NCBI RefSeq assembly: GCF_036186745.1
Contig: NZ_CP108086.1
Coordinates: 5,270,001 to 5,334,000, forward strand
Length of the DNA stretch: 64,000 nt
Reading direction: 5' to 3'
Source: Microbispora hainanensis
GTDB taxonomy: Bacteria > Actinomycetota > Actinomycetes > Streptosporangiales > Streptosporangiaceae
Part shown: one piece after another, positions 51,922-61,488 of the stretch
Numbering within the stretch: position 1 is the stretch's first letter
How the letters are laid out: every line of letters begins with the position of its first letter
The notes under the pieces: generated by a model
The model's database searches: none
The model's input: only the letters and a program-made list of their open reading frames with translations
Told to the model about the DNA's origin: nothing
Position numbers and translations under genes: made by a program

Positions 51922-53067
51922 ATGGACGAGCACGCGGCCGTCGTGGCGGCCCGCCGCACCCCCATCGGCACCGCCGGGCACGCGTTCCGGGGCCTGACGG
52001 CAGAGCGGCTCGCCGCGCCCGTCATCGAGACGGTCGTCCGCGACGTGGCGCACCTCGGCGTCCCCGTGGACGACGTGGTGCTGGGCAACTGCACCGGACC
52101 CGGAGGCAACCTCGCCCGCGTCTGCGCGCTGGCCGCCGGGATGGGGCACGAGGTGCCCGGCGTCACCGTCGACCGGCAGTGCGGCAGCGGCCTCGCCGCG
52201 ATCCTGCTGGCCGCCCAGGCGGTGCGCTGCGGCGACGCGGACCTGGTCGTCGCCGGGGGCGTCGAGAGCGCCTCCACCGCGCCGCTGCGGGTTCACCGGC
52301 GGGAGGGCGAGCCGGGCGTGCCGTACGAGCGGGCGCCGTTCGCCCCGGAGGGGCACCCCGACCCGGACATGGGCCCGGCCGCCGAGGCGCTCGCCGCCGC
52401 GCGCGGCGTCACCAGGGAACGCCAGGACGCGTACGCCTGCCGGAGCCACGCGCGGGCGCTGGCCGCGCGGGAGGCCGGGCGCTTCGCCCGCGAGATCGTC
52501 CCGATCGGCGGGCGCGTGGACGACCAGCGCCCGCGCGTGCTGCGGCCGGAGTCGCTGGCCCGGCTGCCCGCCGCGTTCGTGCCGGGGGGCACGGTGACGG
52601 CCGGCAACTCCTCCCCGGTGAGCGACGGCGCCGCGGCCGTCGCGGTCGTGCCCGAGCGGCTGCGCGCCGCGGCCGGACTGCCCGGCCTGCGGCTGCTGGC
52701 GGGCGCCGTCGCCGGCTGCGACCCCGAGCTGCCCGGGTGGGGACCCGTGCCCGCCGTACGGCGAGTGCTGCGGCGGACCGGAACGGACCTGGAGAGGGTG
52801 GCGGCGGTGGAGGTCGTGGAGGCGTTCGCGGCGCAGGTGCTCGCGGTCACCGACGCGCTCGGCCTCGATCCCCTGGGGTCCGACTCCGAGCGGGTGTGCG
52901 CCGACGGCGGCGCGCTCGCCCTCGGTCACCCCTGGGGCGCGAGCGGAGCGGTGGTGGTGACCCGGTTGTTCAGCAGGCTTGTGGGAGCGCCGCCGGGGAC
53001 CCTGGGTCTCGCGGCGGTCGCGGTCGGCGGCGGTCTCGGCATCGCCGCCCTGTTCGAGGTGGTGTGA
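51922..53067 (+). CDS. Thiolase (acetyl-CoA acetyltransferase family, YhfS-like)
   Basis: A 381-residue thiolase. The nucleophilic Cys is in VDRQCGSGLA, the catalytic His in ALGHPWGASGA, and the Asn motif in AGNSSPVSDGA. The second catalytic Cys, expected as C-x-G-G-G near the C-terminus, is replaced: the segment reads AVAVGGGLGIA. The enzyme may therefore be degenerate or do a modified reaction. It lies between the ligase and bioM, 14 bases after the former and directly abutting the latter. Confidence 0.9.
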   Translation: MDEHAAVVAARRTPIGTAGHAFRGLTAERLAAPVIETVVRDVAHLGVPVDDVVLGNCTGPGGNLARVCALAAGMGHEVPGVTVDRQCGSGLAAILLAAQAVRCGDADLVVAGGVESASTAPLRVHRREGEPGVPYERAPFAPEGHPDPDMGPAAEALAAARGVTRERQDAYACRSHARALAAREAGRFAREIVPIGGRVDDQRPRVLRPESLARLPAAFVPGGTVTAGNSSPVSDGAAAVAVVPERLRAAAGLPGLRLLAGAVAGCDPELPGWGPVPAVRRVLRRTGTDLERVAAVEVVEAFAAQVLAVTDALGLDPLGSDSERVCADGGALALGHPWGASGAVVVTRLFSRLVGAPPGTLGLAAVAVGGGLGIAALFEVV

Positions 53068-53742
53068 GTGATCCGGCTGGAGGACGTCCATGTGCGCCTG
53101 GGGCAGCGCGAGGTGCTGCGCGGTGTCACGGCCTCGCTGACCGAGCGCCGCGTGGGCGTGGTCGGGGCGAACGGCTCGGGCAAGAGCACGCTCGCCCGCC
53201 TCGTCAACGGTCTGGTCCTGCCGACCTCGGGCACGGTCACGGTGTCCGGGCTCGACACCCGCCGTCACGCGGCCCGCATCAGGCGCGGCGTGGGGTTCCT
53301 GTTCACCGACCCGGACGCCCAGATCGTGATGCCCACGGTGGCCGAGGACGTGGCCTTCTCGCTGCGCCGCAAGGGCCTGACGCGCGAGGAGGTCGAGCGC
53401 CGGGTGCGGGAGATCCTGGAGAGGTACGGCCTGGGGGAGCACGCCGACCACCCCGCGCATCACCTGTCCGGCGGCCAGAAGCAGCTGCTGGCCCTCTGCT
53501 CGGTGCTGGTGCTCGAACCGGAGATCCTGGTCATGGACGAGCCGACCACGCTGCTCGACCTGCGCCACTCCAGGCAGGTCGCCGCGCTGCTGCGGACGCT
53601 TCCGCAGCAGGTGGTCGTGGTGACCCACGATCTTCCGCTGCTGGAGGACTTCGACCGCGTGCTCGTGATCGACGAGGGGCGGATCGTCGCCGACGCCGAG
53701 CCCGCCGCCGCGATCGGTCACTACCGGAAGATGATGGCGTGA
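53068..53742 (+). CDS. bioM: ECF transporter ATPase BioM
   Basis: A 224-residue ATPase energising biotin uptake: Walker A VGANGSGKST, Q-loop GFLFTDPDAQIVMPTV (typical of ECF ATPases), signature LSGGQKQL, Walker B ILVMDEPTTLLD. GTG 53068 directly follows the thiolase stop, so all five genes are one operon. Close to CbiO-type ATPases; assignment to biotin rests on bioY in the operon. Confidence 0.92.
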   Translation: MIRLEDVHVRLGQREVLRGVTASLTERRVGVVGANGSGKSTLARLVNGLVLPTSGTVTVSGLDTRRHAARIRRGVGFLFTDPDAQIVMPTVAEDVAFSLRRKGLTREEVERRVREILERYGLGEHADHPAHHLSGGQKQLLALCSVLVLEPEILVMDEPTTLLDLRHSRQVAALLRTLPQQVVVVTHDLPLLEDFDRVLVIDEGRIVADAEPAAAIGHYRKMMA

Positions 53743-54344
53743 GGGGGCTCACCGGCGCCTACGTCCACGGCGATTCGCTCCTGCACCGGCTGCCCGCCGG
53801 GGCCAAGCTCGCCGGGCTCGCCGTGTCCTGCACGGCGCTCCTGCTGCTGCGCGGGCCCGCGGCGCTCGCGGGGGCCGCGGCCGTCGTCGTGCTCCTGTAC
53901 GTCGTCTCCGGGGTCGGGCCCGCCGCGGCCTGGGCGCAGGTGCGGCCCGTCCGCTGGTTCGCCGTGGCCCTGTTCGGCGTGCAGCTCGTGTTCGCCGACC
54001 TGCCCACCGCGGCGTCCTCGACGCTCCGCGTCGTGCTCGCCATCGCCCTGGCCGGGCTGGTCACGCTCACGACGCGCACCGGCGCAGTCATGGCCGCCCT
54101 GGAGCGCTGCCTCGCCCCCGCCAGGCTCGTCGGCCTCGATCCGTTCCGCCTGTCGCTGCTGCTGTCGCTCACGCTGCGGAGCGTGCCCGTGATCGCGGAT
54201 CTGGTCACCCGGGTGCGGGAGGCCCAGCGCGCCAGAGGGGTCGAGCGCAGCCCACGCGCCTTCGCCGTACCGCTGGTGGTGGGCGCCCTGCGGCACGCCG
54301 ACGCGCTGGGGGAGGCGCTCGCCGCGCGCGGTCTCGACGACTGA
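53739..54344 (+). CDS. bioN: ECF transporter transmembrane T-component BioN
   Basis: A 201-residue CbiQ/BioN-family protein with four or five membrane helices. It starts with GDSLLHRLPAGAKLAG and has the ATPase-coupling Ala-Arg-Gly motif twice: AQRARGVERS and ALAARGLDD. GTG 53739 overlaps the bioM stop (GTGA). It connects BioM to BioY. Confidence 0.92.
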   Translation: MRGLTGAYVHGDSLLHRLPAGAKLAGLAVSCTALLLLRGPAALAGAAAVVVLLYVVSGVGPAAAWAQVRPVRWFAVALFGVQLVFADLPTAASSTLRVVLAIALAGLVTLTTRTGAVMAALERCLAPARLVGLDPFRLSLLLSLTLRSVPVIADLVTRVREAQRARGVERSPRAFAVPLVVGALRHADALGEALAARGLDD

Positions 54345-54426
54345 AGAGCCTCGACGGCTTTCCCGGGCCTGCTGCGGGTCCACGCGGGGCGATGGCGGGT
54401 CAGAGCACGGCGGTGGCAGGTCGGAC

Positions 54427-54524
54427 CACGGCGGTCAGAGCACGGCGGTCAGAGCACGGCGGTCAGAGCACGGCGGTCAGAGCACGGCGGTCAGAGCACG
54501 GCGGTCAGAGCAGGGTGGTCAGAG
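54427..54524. repeat. 14-bp tandem repeat, seven copies, after bioN
   Basis: CACGGCGGTCAGAG is repeated head to tail six times without error (54427-54510) and once with two changes (54511-54524); a looser copy precedes at about 54401. The seventh copy contains the stop codon of the leftward phosphatase gene. No spacers, so not CRISPR. Confidence 0.95.
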
Positions 54525-55361
54525 CGGCGGCAGGGCGGGGGCCAGGCGGCGGGCCTCGGCGACCAGGTCGAGCAGGTCTCCGACGAGGCCGGGCGGCGCG
54601 GCCACGAAGCTGCGGTCCTCGGCCGGGCCCTCCGCGGACGCCTCGAAAGGTCCGCCGTCGAGCCCCACGATCTCCAGACCGGCCTCCCGCGCGATCAGGG
54701 CCCCGGCGGGCAGGTCGAGTCCTTCCGCGCGGTAGCCGATCATGCCGTCGATGTCGCCCCGCGCGAGCATGGCCCAGCACAGCAGCGGCGCCCAGAGCTG
54801 GAGCACCCGCCGGGCGCGGGCGTCCATCGTCATCTTCAGCGACCGCGCCGCCGGATCCAGCCGGGAGACCCCGTGGCCCTGCGTCCAGGCGAGCACCGGC
54901 CCGTGCCGGAGGTCGCGCCGCGGCGGCCCGGTCAGCGGCCCCGCCGGCCCACGGGCCCCCGCGCCGCTGACCGCCGACCAGGTGCGGCCGGAGAGCGGCT
55001 CGTGGACCACCCCGAGCACCGGGCGGCCGTCCGCGCACAACGCCAGGCCCACGACGTACGCGGGAAGGCCGATCGCCACGTTGTTCGTGCCGTCGAGCGG
55101 ATCGACCAGCCAGGTCCATCCGCCCTGCGGGCGATCACCGCCGTGGACGCCCGACTCCTCGGCCACGATCCGATGGGAGGGGAACTCCGCCCGGATGCGG
55201 TCGAGGATCAGCTTCTCGGCGGCGACGTCGAGGTCGGTCACGACGTCGCCCGACCCGCCCTTGTCGTGGACGGCGACCGCCCCCGGCGCGCTCTCGCGCA
55301 GCACGGATCCGGCGGCCAGGGCGGCCTCGACGGCTACCCGCCTGGCGTGTTCGAGGTCCAC
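54519..55361 (-). CDS. Inositol-monophosphatase-family phosphatase
   Basis: A 280-residue Mg2+-dependent, Li+-sensitive-type phosphatase: metal ligands in VAEESG and VDPLDGTNN, GDVVTDLD upstream. The C-terminal motif, normally W-D-x-A-A-G, reads GLDLPAGALIAREAG, so Trp is Leu. The family includes inositol monophosphatase, fructose-1,6-bisphosphatase-like and CysQ (3'-phosphoadenosine 5'-phosphate phosphatase). GTG 55361 has AGGAGG five bases upstream and lies inside the end of the cupin gene. Last gene of a three-gene operon of unknown purpose. Confidence 0.88.
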   Translation of the reverse strand: MDLEHARRVAVEAALAAGSVLRESAPGAVAVHDKGGSGDVVTDLDVAAEKLILDRIRAEFPSHRIVAEESGVHGGDRPQGGWTWLVDPLDGTNNVAIGLPAYVVGLALCADGRPVLGVVHEPLSGRTWSAVSGAGARGPAGPLTGPPRRDLRHGPVLAWTQGHGVSRLDPAARSLKMTMDARARRVLQLWAPLLCWAMLARGDIDGMIGYRAEGLDLPAGALIAREAGLEIVGLDGGPFEASAEGPAEDRSFVAAPPGLVGDLLDLVAEARRLAPALPPL

Positions 55362-55987
55362 AGGCTCCTCCTGGCCAGCTCGGCGGCACGTGCGGTCTCC
55401 GCGTCGTCGAGGCGTTCCCGACTGACGTGGTGGAGCGGCGTGGCGAGCGGCCCGAGCGACAGGTCGTTCAGCCCCGGACGGCCACGGCCGAGCGCCACGG
55501 TGGCGGCCTCGCCGTCCTCGGGGATGACACTGCTGTGGAAGGCGCCCGCGACGAGCGTGTAGGTGTCCCCGGCGCCGAACAGCTCGGCACGTCCCGGGGC
55601 GTACGCCACGGTCCTCGGGGTGGGGCGGATGACGTCGCCCGACGAGGTGCTGACGACCTCGAAGACGCGGTGGGTGGGGGAACGGGTGGTGTCGGTCACC
55701 ACGGCGTGGACGTTGCGCACCTGGCCGTACAGGACATAGCTGGTCAGGTCCCAGCTGTGGCAGTGGACCTGTGAGGTGGTGCTGCGGGCGCGCCGGGCGG
55801 CCGCGGTCCACACGTGCACGCACGCCCCGAGCTCTCCCTCGCGGACCAGCGGCAGGCAGAGGAATCCCAGCGGATGCCGCACCCCCCGCACCCCCGAGCC
55901 GCCCTCCGCGATCTCGCCGAGCACGCCGAGGGCCCACTCGCGGGCGCTCCCGCCGGCGAGCACGTCGAACACGTCCCCATATCTCAT
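55334..55987 (-). CDS. Cupin-like protein, unknown function
   Basis: A 217-residue protein, probably cytoplasmic. A cupin-type metal motif is visible: VHCHSWDLTSYVLYG (H-x-H) and, about 65 residues later, YTLVAGAFHSSVIPE with the third His. It has no close functional signature that I recognise; cysteine-dioxygenase-like or sugar-binding cupins are possible. ATG 55987 overlaps the stop of the upstream membrane protein gene (ATGA) and its 3' end overlaps the phosphatase gene by 28 bases, so the three proteins are made together. Confidence 0.72.
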   Translation of the reverse strand: MRYGDVFDVLAGGSAREWALGVLGEIAEGGSGVRGVRHPLGFLCLPLVREGELGACVHVWTAAARRARSTTSQVHCHSWDLTSYVLYGQVRNVHAVVTDTTRSPTHRVFEVVSTSSGDVIRPTPRTVAYAPGRAELFGAGDTYTLVAGAFHSSVIPEDGEAATVALGRGRPGLNDLSLGPLATPLHHVSRERLDDAETARAAELARRSLWTSNTPGG

Positions 55988-57021
55988 GGCGCGTACGGAT
56001 CCTTGGCGCGCAGGGCCTTGCGGGTGACCTCGACCACGTCGCGGTCGGTGAACGACTTGGGCAGGGGGAGATCGACGCGTTCGAACAGCCTGCGGACCTC
56101 CTCGACGGTCGGCTCGTCGCTCAGCGGCACCGACCGGTAGCGGTCGATCGCCACGCGGCGGGCCTGCTCGAAGCTCGTGCGCAGCTCGGTGCCGCAGCTC
56201 TCGTAGAAGAACGAGCCGCTGAAGGCGATGATGGCCCGGTTGGGGTCCTCGGACGTCAGGATCAGGGCGCGGCCCGACATGTCCCAGCGGAAGGTCGTCA
56301 TGACCGGCGAGAGCCCCACCGCGATGTCGAGCAGGCCGTACCGCTGGCGATACCAGAACGCGGCCAGGACGCTCGCGTACGACTCCTTCCTGGCCCGGTC
56401 GGTCGTCCACACCTCACCGGTGCCGTCCGGACGGTCCGACAGCGACCTGCGGTAGTGCGCGTAGCTCTCGCACACCGCCTCGTCCGTCGGGTCGATGATC
56501 TCCAGACGCACCGTGAGGTGCCGCTTCTCGCGCCGCGCGGCGGCCACGCACTCGGGCAGCGTGACCGCGCGCATGTAGGTGCCGGTGCCGCCCTTGAACG
56601 TCCAGCGGTCGGTGCCCCGGCGGGCGTCCGCGTGCGCCTGCGCGATCTCGTGCTGACTGACCAGGACGCGGATGACCGACATGTCCTGCAGGGCCCTGCG
56701 GGTGCCCGCGACCAGGTCCTCCAGCTCGTCGAGGCGGTCGAGGCGCTCGGGCAGCCGCGCGAGGACGCCGGAGGTCGCGTGCATGGCCTCCTCGACGGGC
56801 TCCTGCCGGACCCGGTCGCGCAGCAGTGCGGTCGCGACGAGGGCCAGGACGACCAGGGTGGTGCCGCTGACGAGTTGAGTCCTCACGTTGAGGGGGATCA
56901 TCTCGTCGGGCAGCACGCCGAGCACGCCCACCACGACGGCCAGCACGAGTGCGATGGCCCCGTCGACGTTCTTGGCCGCCCATGCGAGTGACCGGCCGAC
57001 GGCACTCCGTAACCCCGCCAT
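55984..57021 (-). CDS. Two-TM membrane protein with an unrecognised cytoplasmic domain
   Basis: A 345-residue protein. Two membrane helices (about residues 22-37 and 50-67) are followed by a coiled-coil-like stretch (about 72-105) and an alpha/beta domain of some 230 residues. Notable conserved-looking segments are FKGGTGTYMRAVTLPECV, VRLEIIDPTDEAV and IIAFSGSFFYESCG. I do not recognise the domain; phospholipase-D-like or other phosphodiester-binding folds are only guesses. The two-helix-plus-cytosolic-domain shape recalls SLATT-type effectors, but no sequence match can be claimed. First gene of the operon with the cupin and the phosphatase; divergent from uvrB. Confidence 0.72.
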   Translation of the reverse strand: MAGLRSAVGRSLAWAAKNVDGAIALVLAVVVGVLGVLPDEMIPLNVRTQLVSGTTLVVLALVATALLRDRVRQEPVEEAMHATSGVLARLPERLDRLDELEDLVAGTRRALQDMSVIRVLVSQHEIAQAHADARRGTDRWTFKGGTGTYMRAVTLPECVAAARREKRHLTVRLEIIDPTDEAVCESYAHYRRSLSDRPDGTGEVWTTDRARKESYASVLAAFWYRQRYGLLDIAVGLSPVMTTFRWDMSGRALILTSEDPNRAIIAFSGSFFYESCGTELRTSFEQARRVAIDRYRSVPLSDEPTVEEVRRLFERVDLPLPKSFTDRDVVEVTRKALRAKDPYAP

Positions 57022-57262
57022 AGGTCAGCCCCGCCATCCCGTCAGTGTCGGCCCCCGACTCGAATCGTAACGACAGGGTCATGGTCCGGCAAAGGGTCGG
57101 CCTGCCCGGGCGCGGCGGCGCGGAGGCGAGGGGCGGAGCCGGCATCAGGACCGGAATTGTCGGTCGGCGCGCGTAGGTTATGGAGGTGAACCGGAGCGAG
57201 CGTGAATGCCCCTGTGCGGCCGCCCGCGCCGGTGGACGGGGCGAGTGAGGAGCTGAACGGCG

Positions 57263-59374
<2,112 letters not shown>

Positions 59375-59946
59375 CGGCCCAGCGGCCACGCGATCCCCTG
59401 CCCGGTGCCCCGCCCCGGGCCCGCCGGGCCGCGCTGGTGATTGGGCAACCGAGCGCCGGCAGGGCGGCACGACCGCGCCGTGCTCGCCTGGGCCAGGCGG
59501 GCCTGGGCGAGGCGGGGGTCCAGCTTGTGATCGCCGGCCCGGCGCTGGCGATCGGGCAACCGAGCGCCGCCGTGCCGTGACCGCCCGGGCCGGCAGGCCC
59601 GGGCGAGCCGCGAGGTTCAGCGTGTCACCGCCGAGCCCGGCGGCGAGGTGGCGTCACCCGGTGCCCGGCCATGCGGCCGAGATTCCAGGTCGGCGAATCT
59701 GGTGAATCGCGCGATGTGGCCATTGATGGGCGAAGCGTGAAAAACTGACCGCGTTTCTGGCGTTCTTATTCCGGCGAAATCATGGCCGGCAGGTGAAATC
59801 GGCGGGTGCGGCGCCGGATGCGATTGACCTGGTCTGATGCAGGGAAGGCATTCGTCGGCGTGTGGATGAACGTCCATATGTCATGGGGGTGGCTCGTTCG
59901 AGCGGCCCCCGCCGGGCGAATCCGTCTGTGGCAAATCGGGGAAACA
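59375..59946. other. 572-bp intergenic region after uvrB, with a direct repeat
   Basis: No gene is supported. The first half is extremely GC-rich and contains a 30-base imperfect direct repeat, GCGCTGGTGATTGGGCAACC... at 59431-59460 and 59542-59571 (four mismatches). The second half (59680-59946) is noticeably richer in A/T and probably holds the promoter of the secreted-protein gene. Confidence 0.5.
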
Positions 59947-60486
59947 ATGCGTTCGACGACTTTCGTTTTCACTTCCTACGCCGGCCTCGTGCTCACCGCC
60001 GGGTCGGTGACCGCTCTCCTCGCCGGTGGCGGCGAATCTCCGGCGCGGTCGTACGCCGCGGTGGCGATGCATCGGCCCGTCGCGTTCGCTCCGCTCTCTC
60101 CAAGCACGTCCGCTACGCCCGCGCCGTCGTCGGAGCCCAGCCCGTCGGCGACGCCGGGCGACCTCGCCGGGTGCCGGGACGGCGACTGCGAGGTGCGGGT
60201 GCATGCGGAGGACCGCATTACGATCGACCCGAGCCTGGGCGTGGACCAGATCACCGTCGTGGGCCTGCGGGGAAACGCCATCAGGCTCTCGTTCACCGGC
60301 ACCTCGACGGTCGTCGACGGTCTGAACACCACGATCAGCCGGACCTGCAACAACGATGACTGCAGGGTCAGGGGAGCGGTGACGATCACCACGAGCAGGC
60401 CGGGCCGCATCGGCGACGTCGCGCTGCGCCTCGCCCAGGTGGCCGGTGACACCGCCGTGCTGGTGCTGAAGCCCGTCACCCGGTAG
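59947..60486 (+). CDS. Secreted small protein, unknown function
   Basis: A 179-residue protein. ATG 59947 opens a signal-like N-terminus (FVFTSYAGLVLTAGSVTALLAGG). A Ser/Pro/Thr-rich linker (about residues 45-72) leads to a beta-rich domain with four cysteines, in GCRDGDCEVRV and RTCNNDDCRVRG, which could form two disulfides. I do not recognise it. An in-frame ATG at 59806 would bury the signal peptide and is rejected. Confidence 0.6.
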   Translation: MRSTTFVFTSYAGLVLTAGSVTALLAGGGESPARSYAAVAMHRPVAFAPLSPSTSATPAPSSEPSPSATPGDLAGCRDGDCEVRVHAEDRITIDPSLGVDQITVVGLRGNAIRLSFTGTSTVVDGLNTTISRTCNNDDCRVRGAVTITTSRPGRIGDVALRLAQVAGDTAVLVLKPVTR

Positions 60487-60521
60487 GACGACAGGCACTC
60501 GCACCCCTGCTCCTAGGGGCC

Positions 60522-60710
60522 GGCCGGAGCCGGTGTGATGTCTCGTCGCCCGGCTACCGGTGATTTTCGTGCGGCGCCGAGGTGGGCCGGAGCCGGTGTG
60601 ATGTCTCGTCGCTCGGCTACTGGTGATCTCCGTACAGCTTTGGGGCTGTCCGGAGCCGACGGCGATCTGGCTCACCGGTGATTTTCGTGGTGGTGGGGGC
60701 GGCCCGGTCG
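60522..60710. repeat. 63-bp tandem repeat (3 copies) in the 470-bp gap before the Rrf2 gene
   Basis: Copies begin at 60522, 60585 and 60648, exactly 63 bases apart. The first two share GGCCGGAGCCGGTGTGATG and most of the following 30 bases; the third is diverged but keeps CCGGAGCC and ACCGGTGATTTTCGT. The period is a multiple of three, yet neither strand shows a convincing gene. The rest of the gap (60487-60521, 60711-60934) shows nothing I can name. Confidence 0.8.
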
Positions 60711-60934
60711 CTCGTGACCACGCTTCCGAGCCGCTCTCATCGCCGGGTTCCTCGCGCCGCCTCCCAAGCGCTGCGCCTTCTGCGGAGCCGGGACTTCCGG
60801 CCACGCCCGGTGGCCGCGACACCCCCGCACGGGCCCGCTCGCGCGGTCTGATGGGTCCCGCGCAGCGCGCGCCCAATACCCACAGATGATGGCTGCACCA
60901 CTTCTGACCAGGCAAAATGTATGCCGATCAAAAA

Positions 60935-60955
60935 CCTGGATGTGTAGTATCCAGG
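60935..60955 (+). promoter_or_regulatory. Operator and -10 box of the Rrf2 gene
   Basis: CCTGGAT (60935-60941) and ATCCAGG (60949-60955) form a perfect inverted repeat around GTGTAGT. A TAGTAT -10 box (60945-60950) lies inside it, six bases before the ATG at 60957, so transcription would start at the ATG and be blocked by a bound repressor. Autoregulation by the Rrf2 protein is the simple reading. Confidence 0.65.
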
Positions 60956-60956
60956 T

Positions 60957-61439
60957 ATGCGGATGAGCGAAGGCGTCGAGTGGGCGATGCACTGTTGCCT
61001 GACGCTGGCATGGCTCGGCAACGAGGTGCCGGTCTCGACGGCGAAGCTCGCCGCAGGGTTCGAGCTGCCGCCCGCGTATCTCAACAAGCAGCTTCAGGCA
61101 CTGGCCAAGGCCGGGATCATGACGTCCACTCCGGGGGCGAGGGGCGGGTTCCGGCTGGCGCGGCCCCTGGAGGAGATCTCGGTCATGGACGTCGTGACGG
61201 CGATCGAAGGGCCTGCCGAGGCGTTCCAGTGCACGGAGATCCGACGGCGCGGGGCCGGCGCGGGGCGGCCGGAGGAGCAGTTCCGCGTTCCGTGCGCGGT
61301 CTCGACCGCGATGCGCAAGGCCGAGATGGCGTGGCGGCGGGTGCTGGCCGCGCAGACCCTGGCCGACGTGCAGGCCGCGGCGAACCGGCGTGCGCCCCAG
61401 GCGGGCGAGGTGATCCGGCGCTGGTACGAGCAGAACTGA
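60957..61439 (+). CDS. Rrf2-family transcriptional regulator
   Basis: A 160-residue winged-helix regulator. The N-terminal MRMSEGVEWAMHCCLTLAWL and PPAYLNKQLQALAKAGI with GARGGFRLARPLEEI are typical of Rrf2. The iron-sulfur cysteines of NsrR/IscR types are only partly present: Cys in AFQCTEI and in RVPCAVST, 30 residues apart, plus a CC pair in helix 1. It may sense redox by thiols, or use an unusual cluster. It is 50 bases upstream of the histidine kinase gene on the same strand. Confidence 0.9.
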   Translation: MRMSEGVEWAMHCCLTLAWLGNEVPVSTAKLAAGFELPPAYLNKQLQALAKAGIMTSTPGARGGFRLARPLEEISVMDVVTAIEGPAEAFQCTEIRRRGAGAGRPEEQFRVPCAVSTAMRKAEMAWRRVLAAQTLADVQAAANRRAPQAGEVIRRWYEQN

Positions 61440-61488
61440 TCGTCCCGCGACGATGACCATCGCCGGAACCAGGGAGGGGTAACCGGAT

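Noticed and set aside
54427..54524. CRISPR array
   Set aside because: The units are 14 bp with no spacers between them; this is a simple tandem repeat. No cas gene is present in the window.
59617..59877. Short - strand frame after uvrB
   Set aside because: No ribosome site, no coding bias at third positions and no recognisable protein features.
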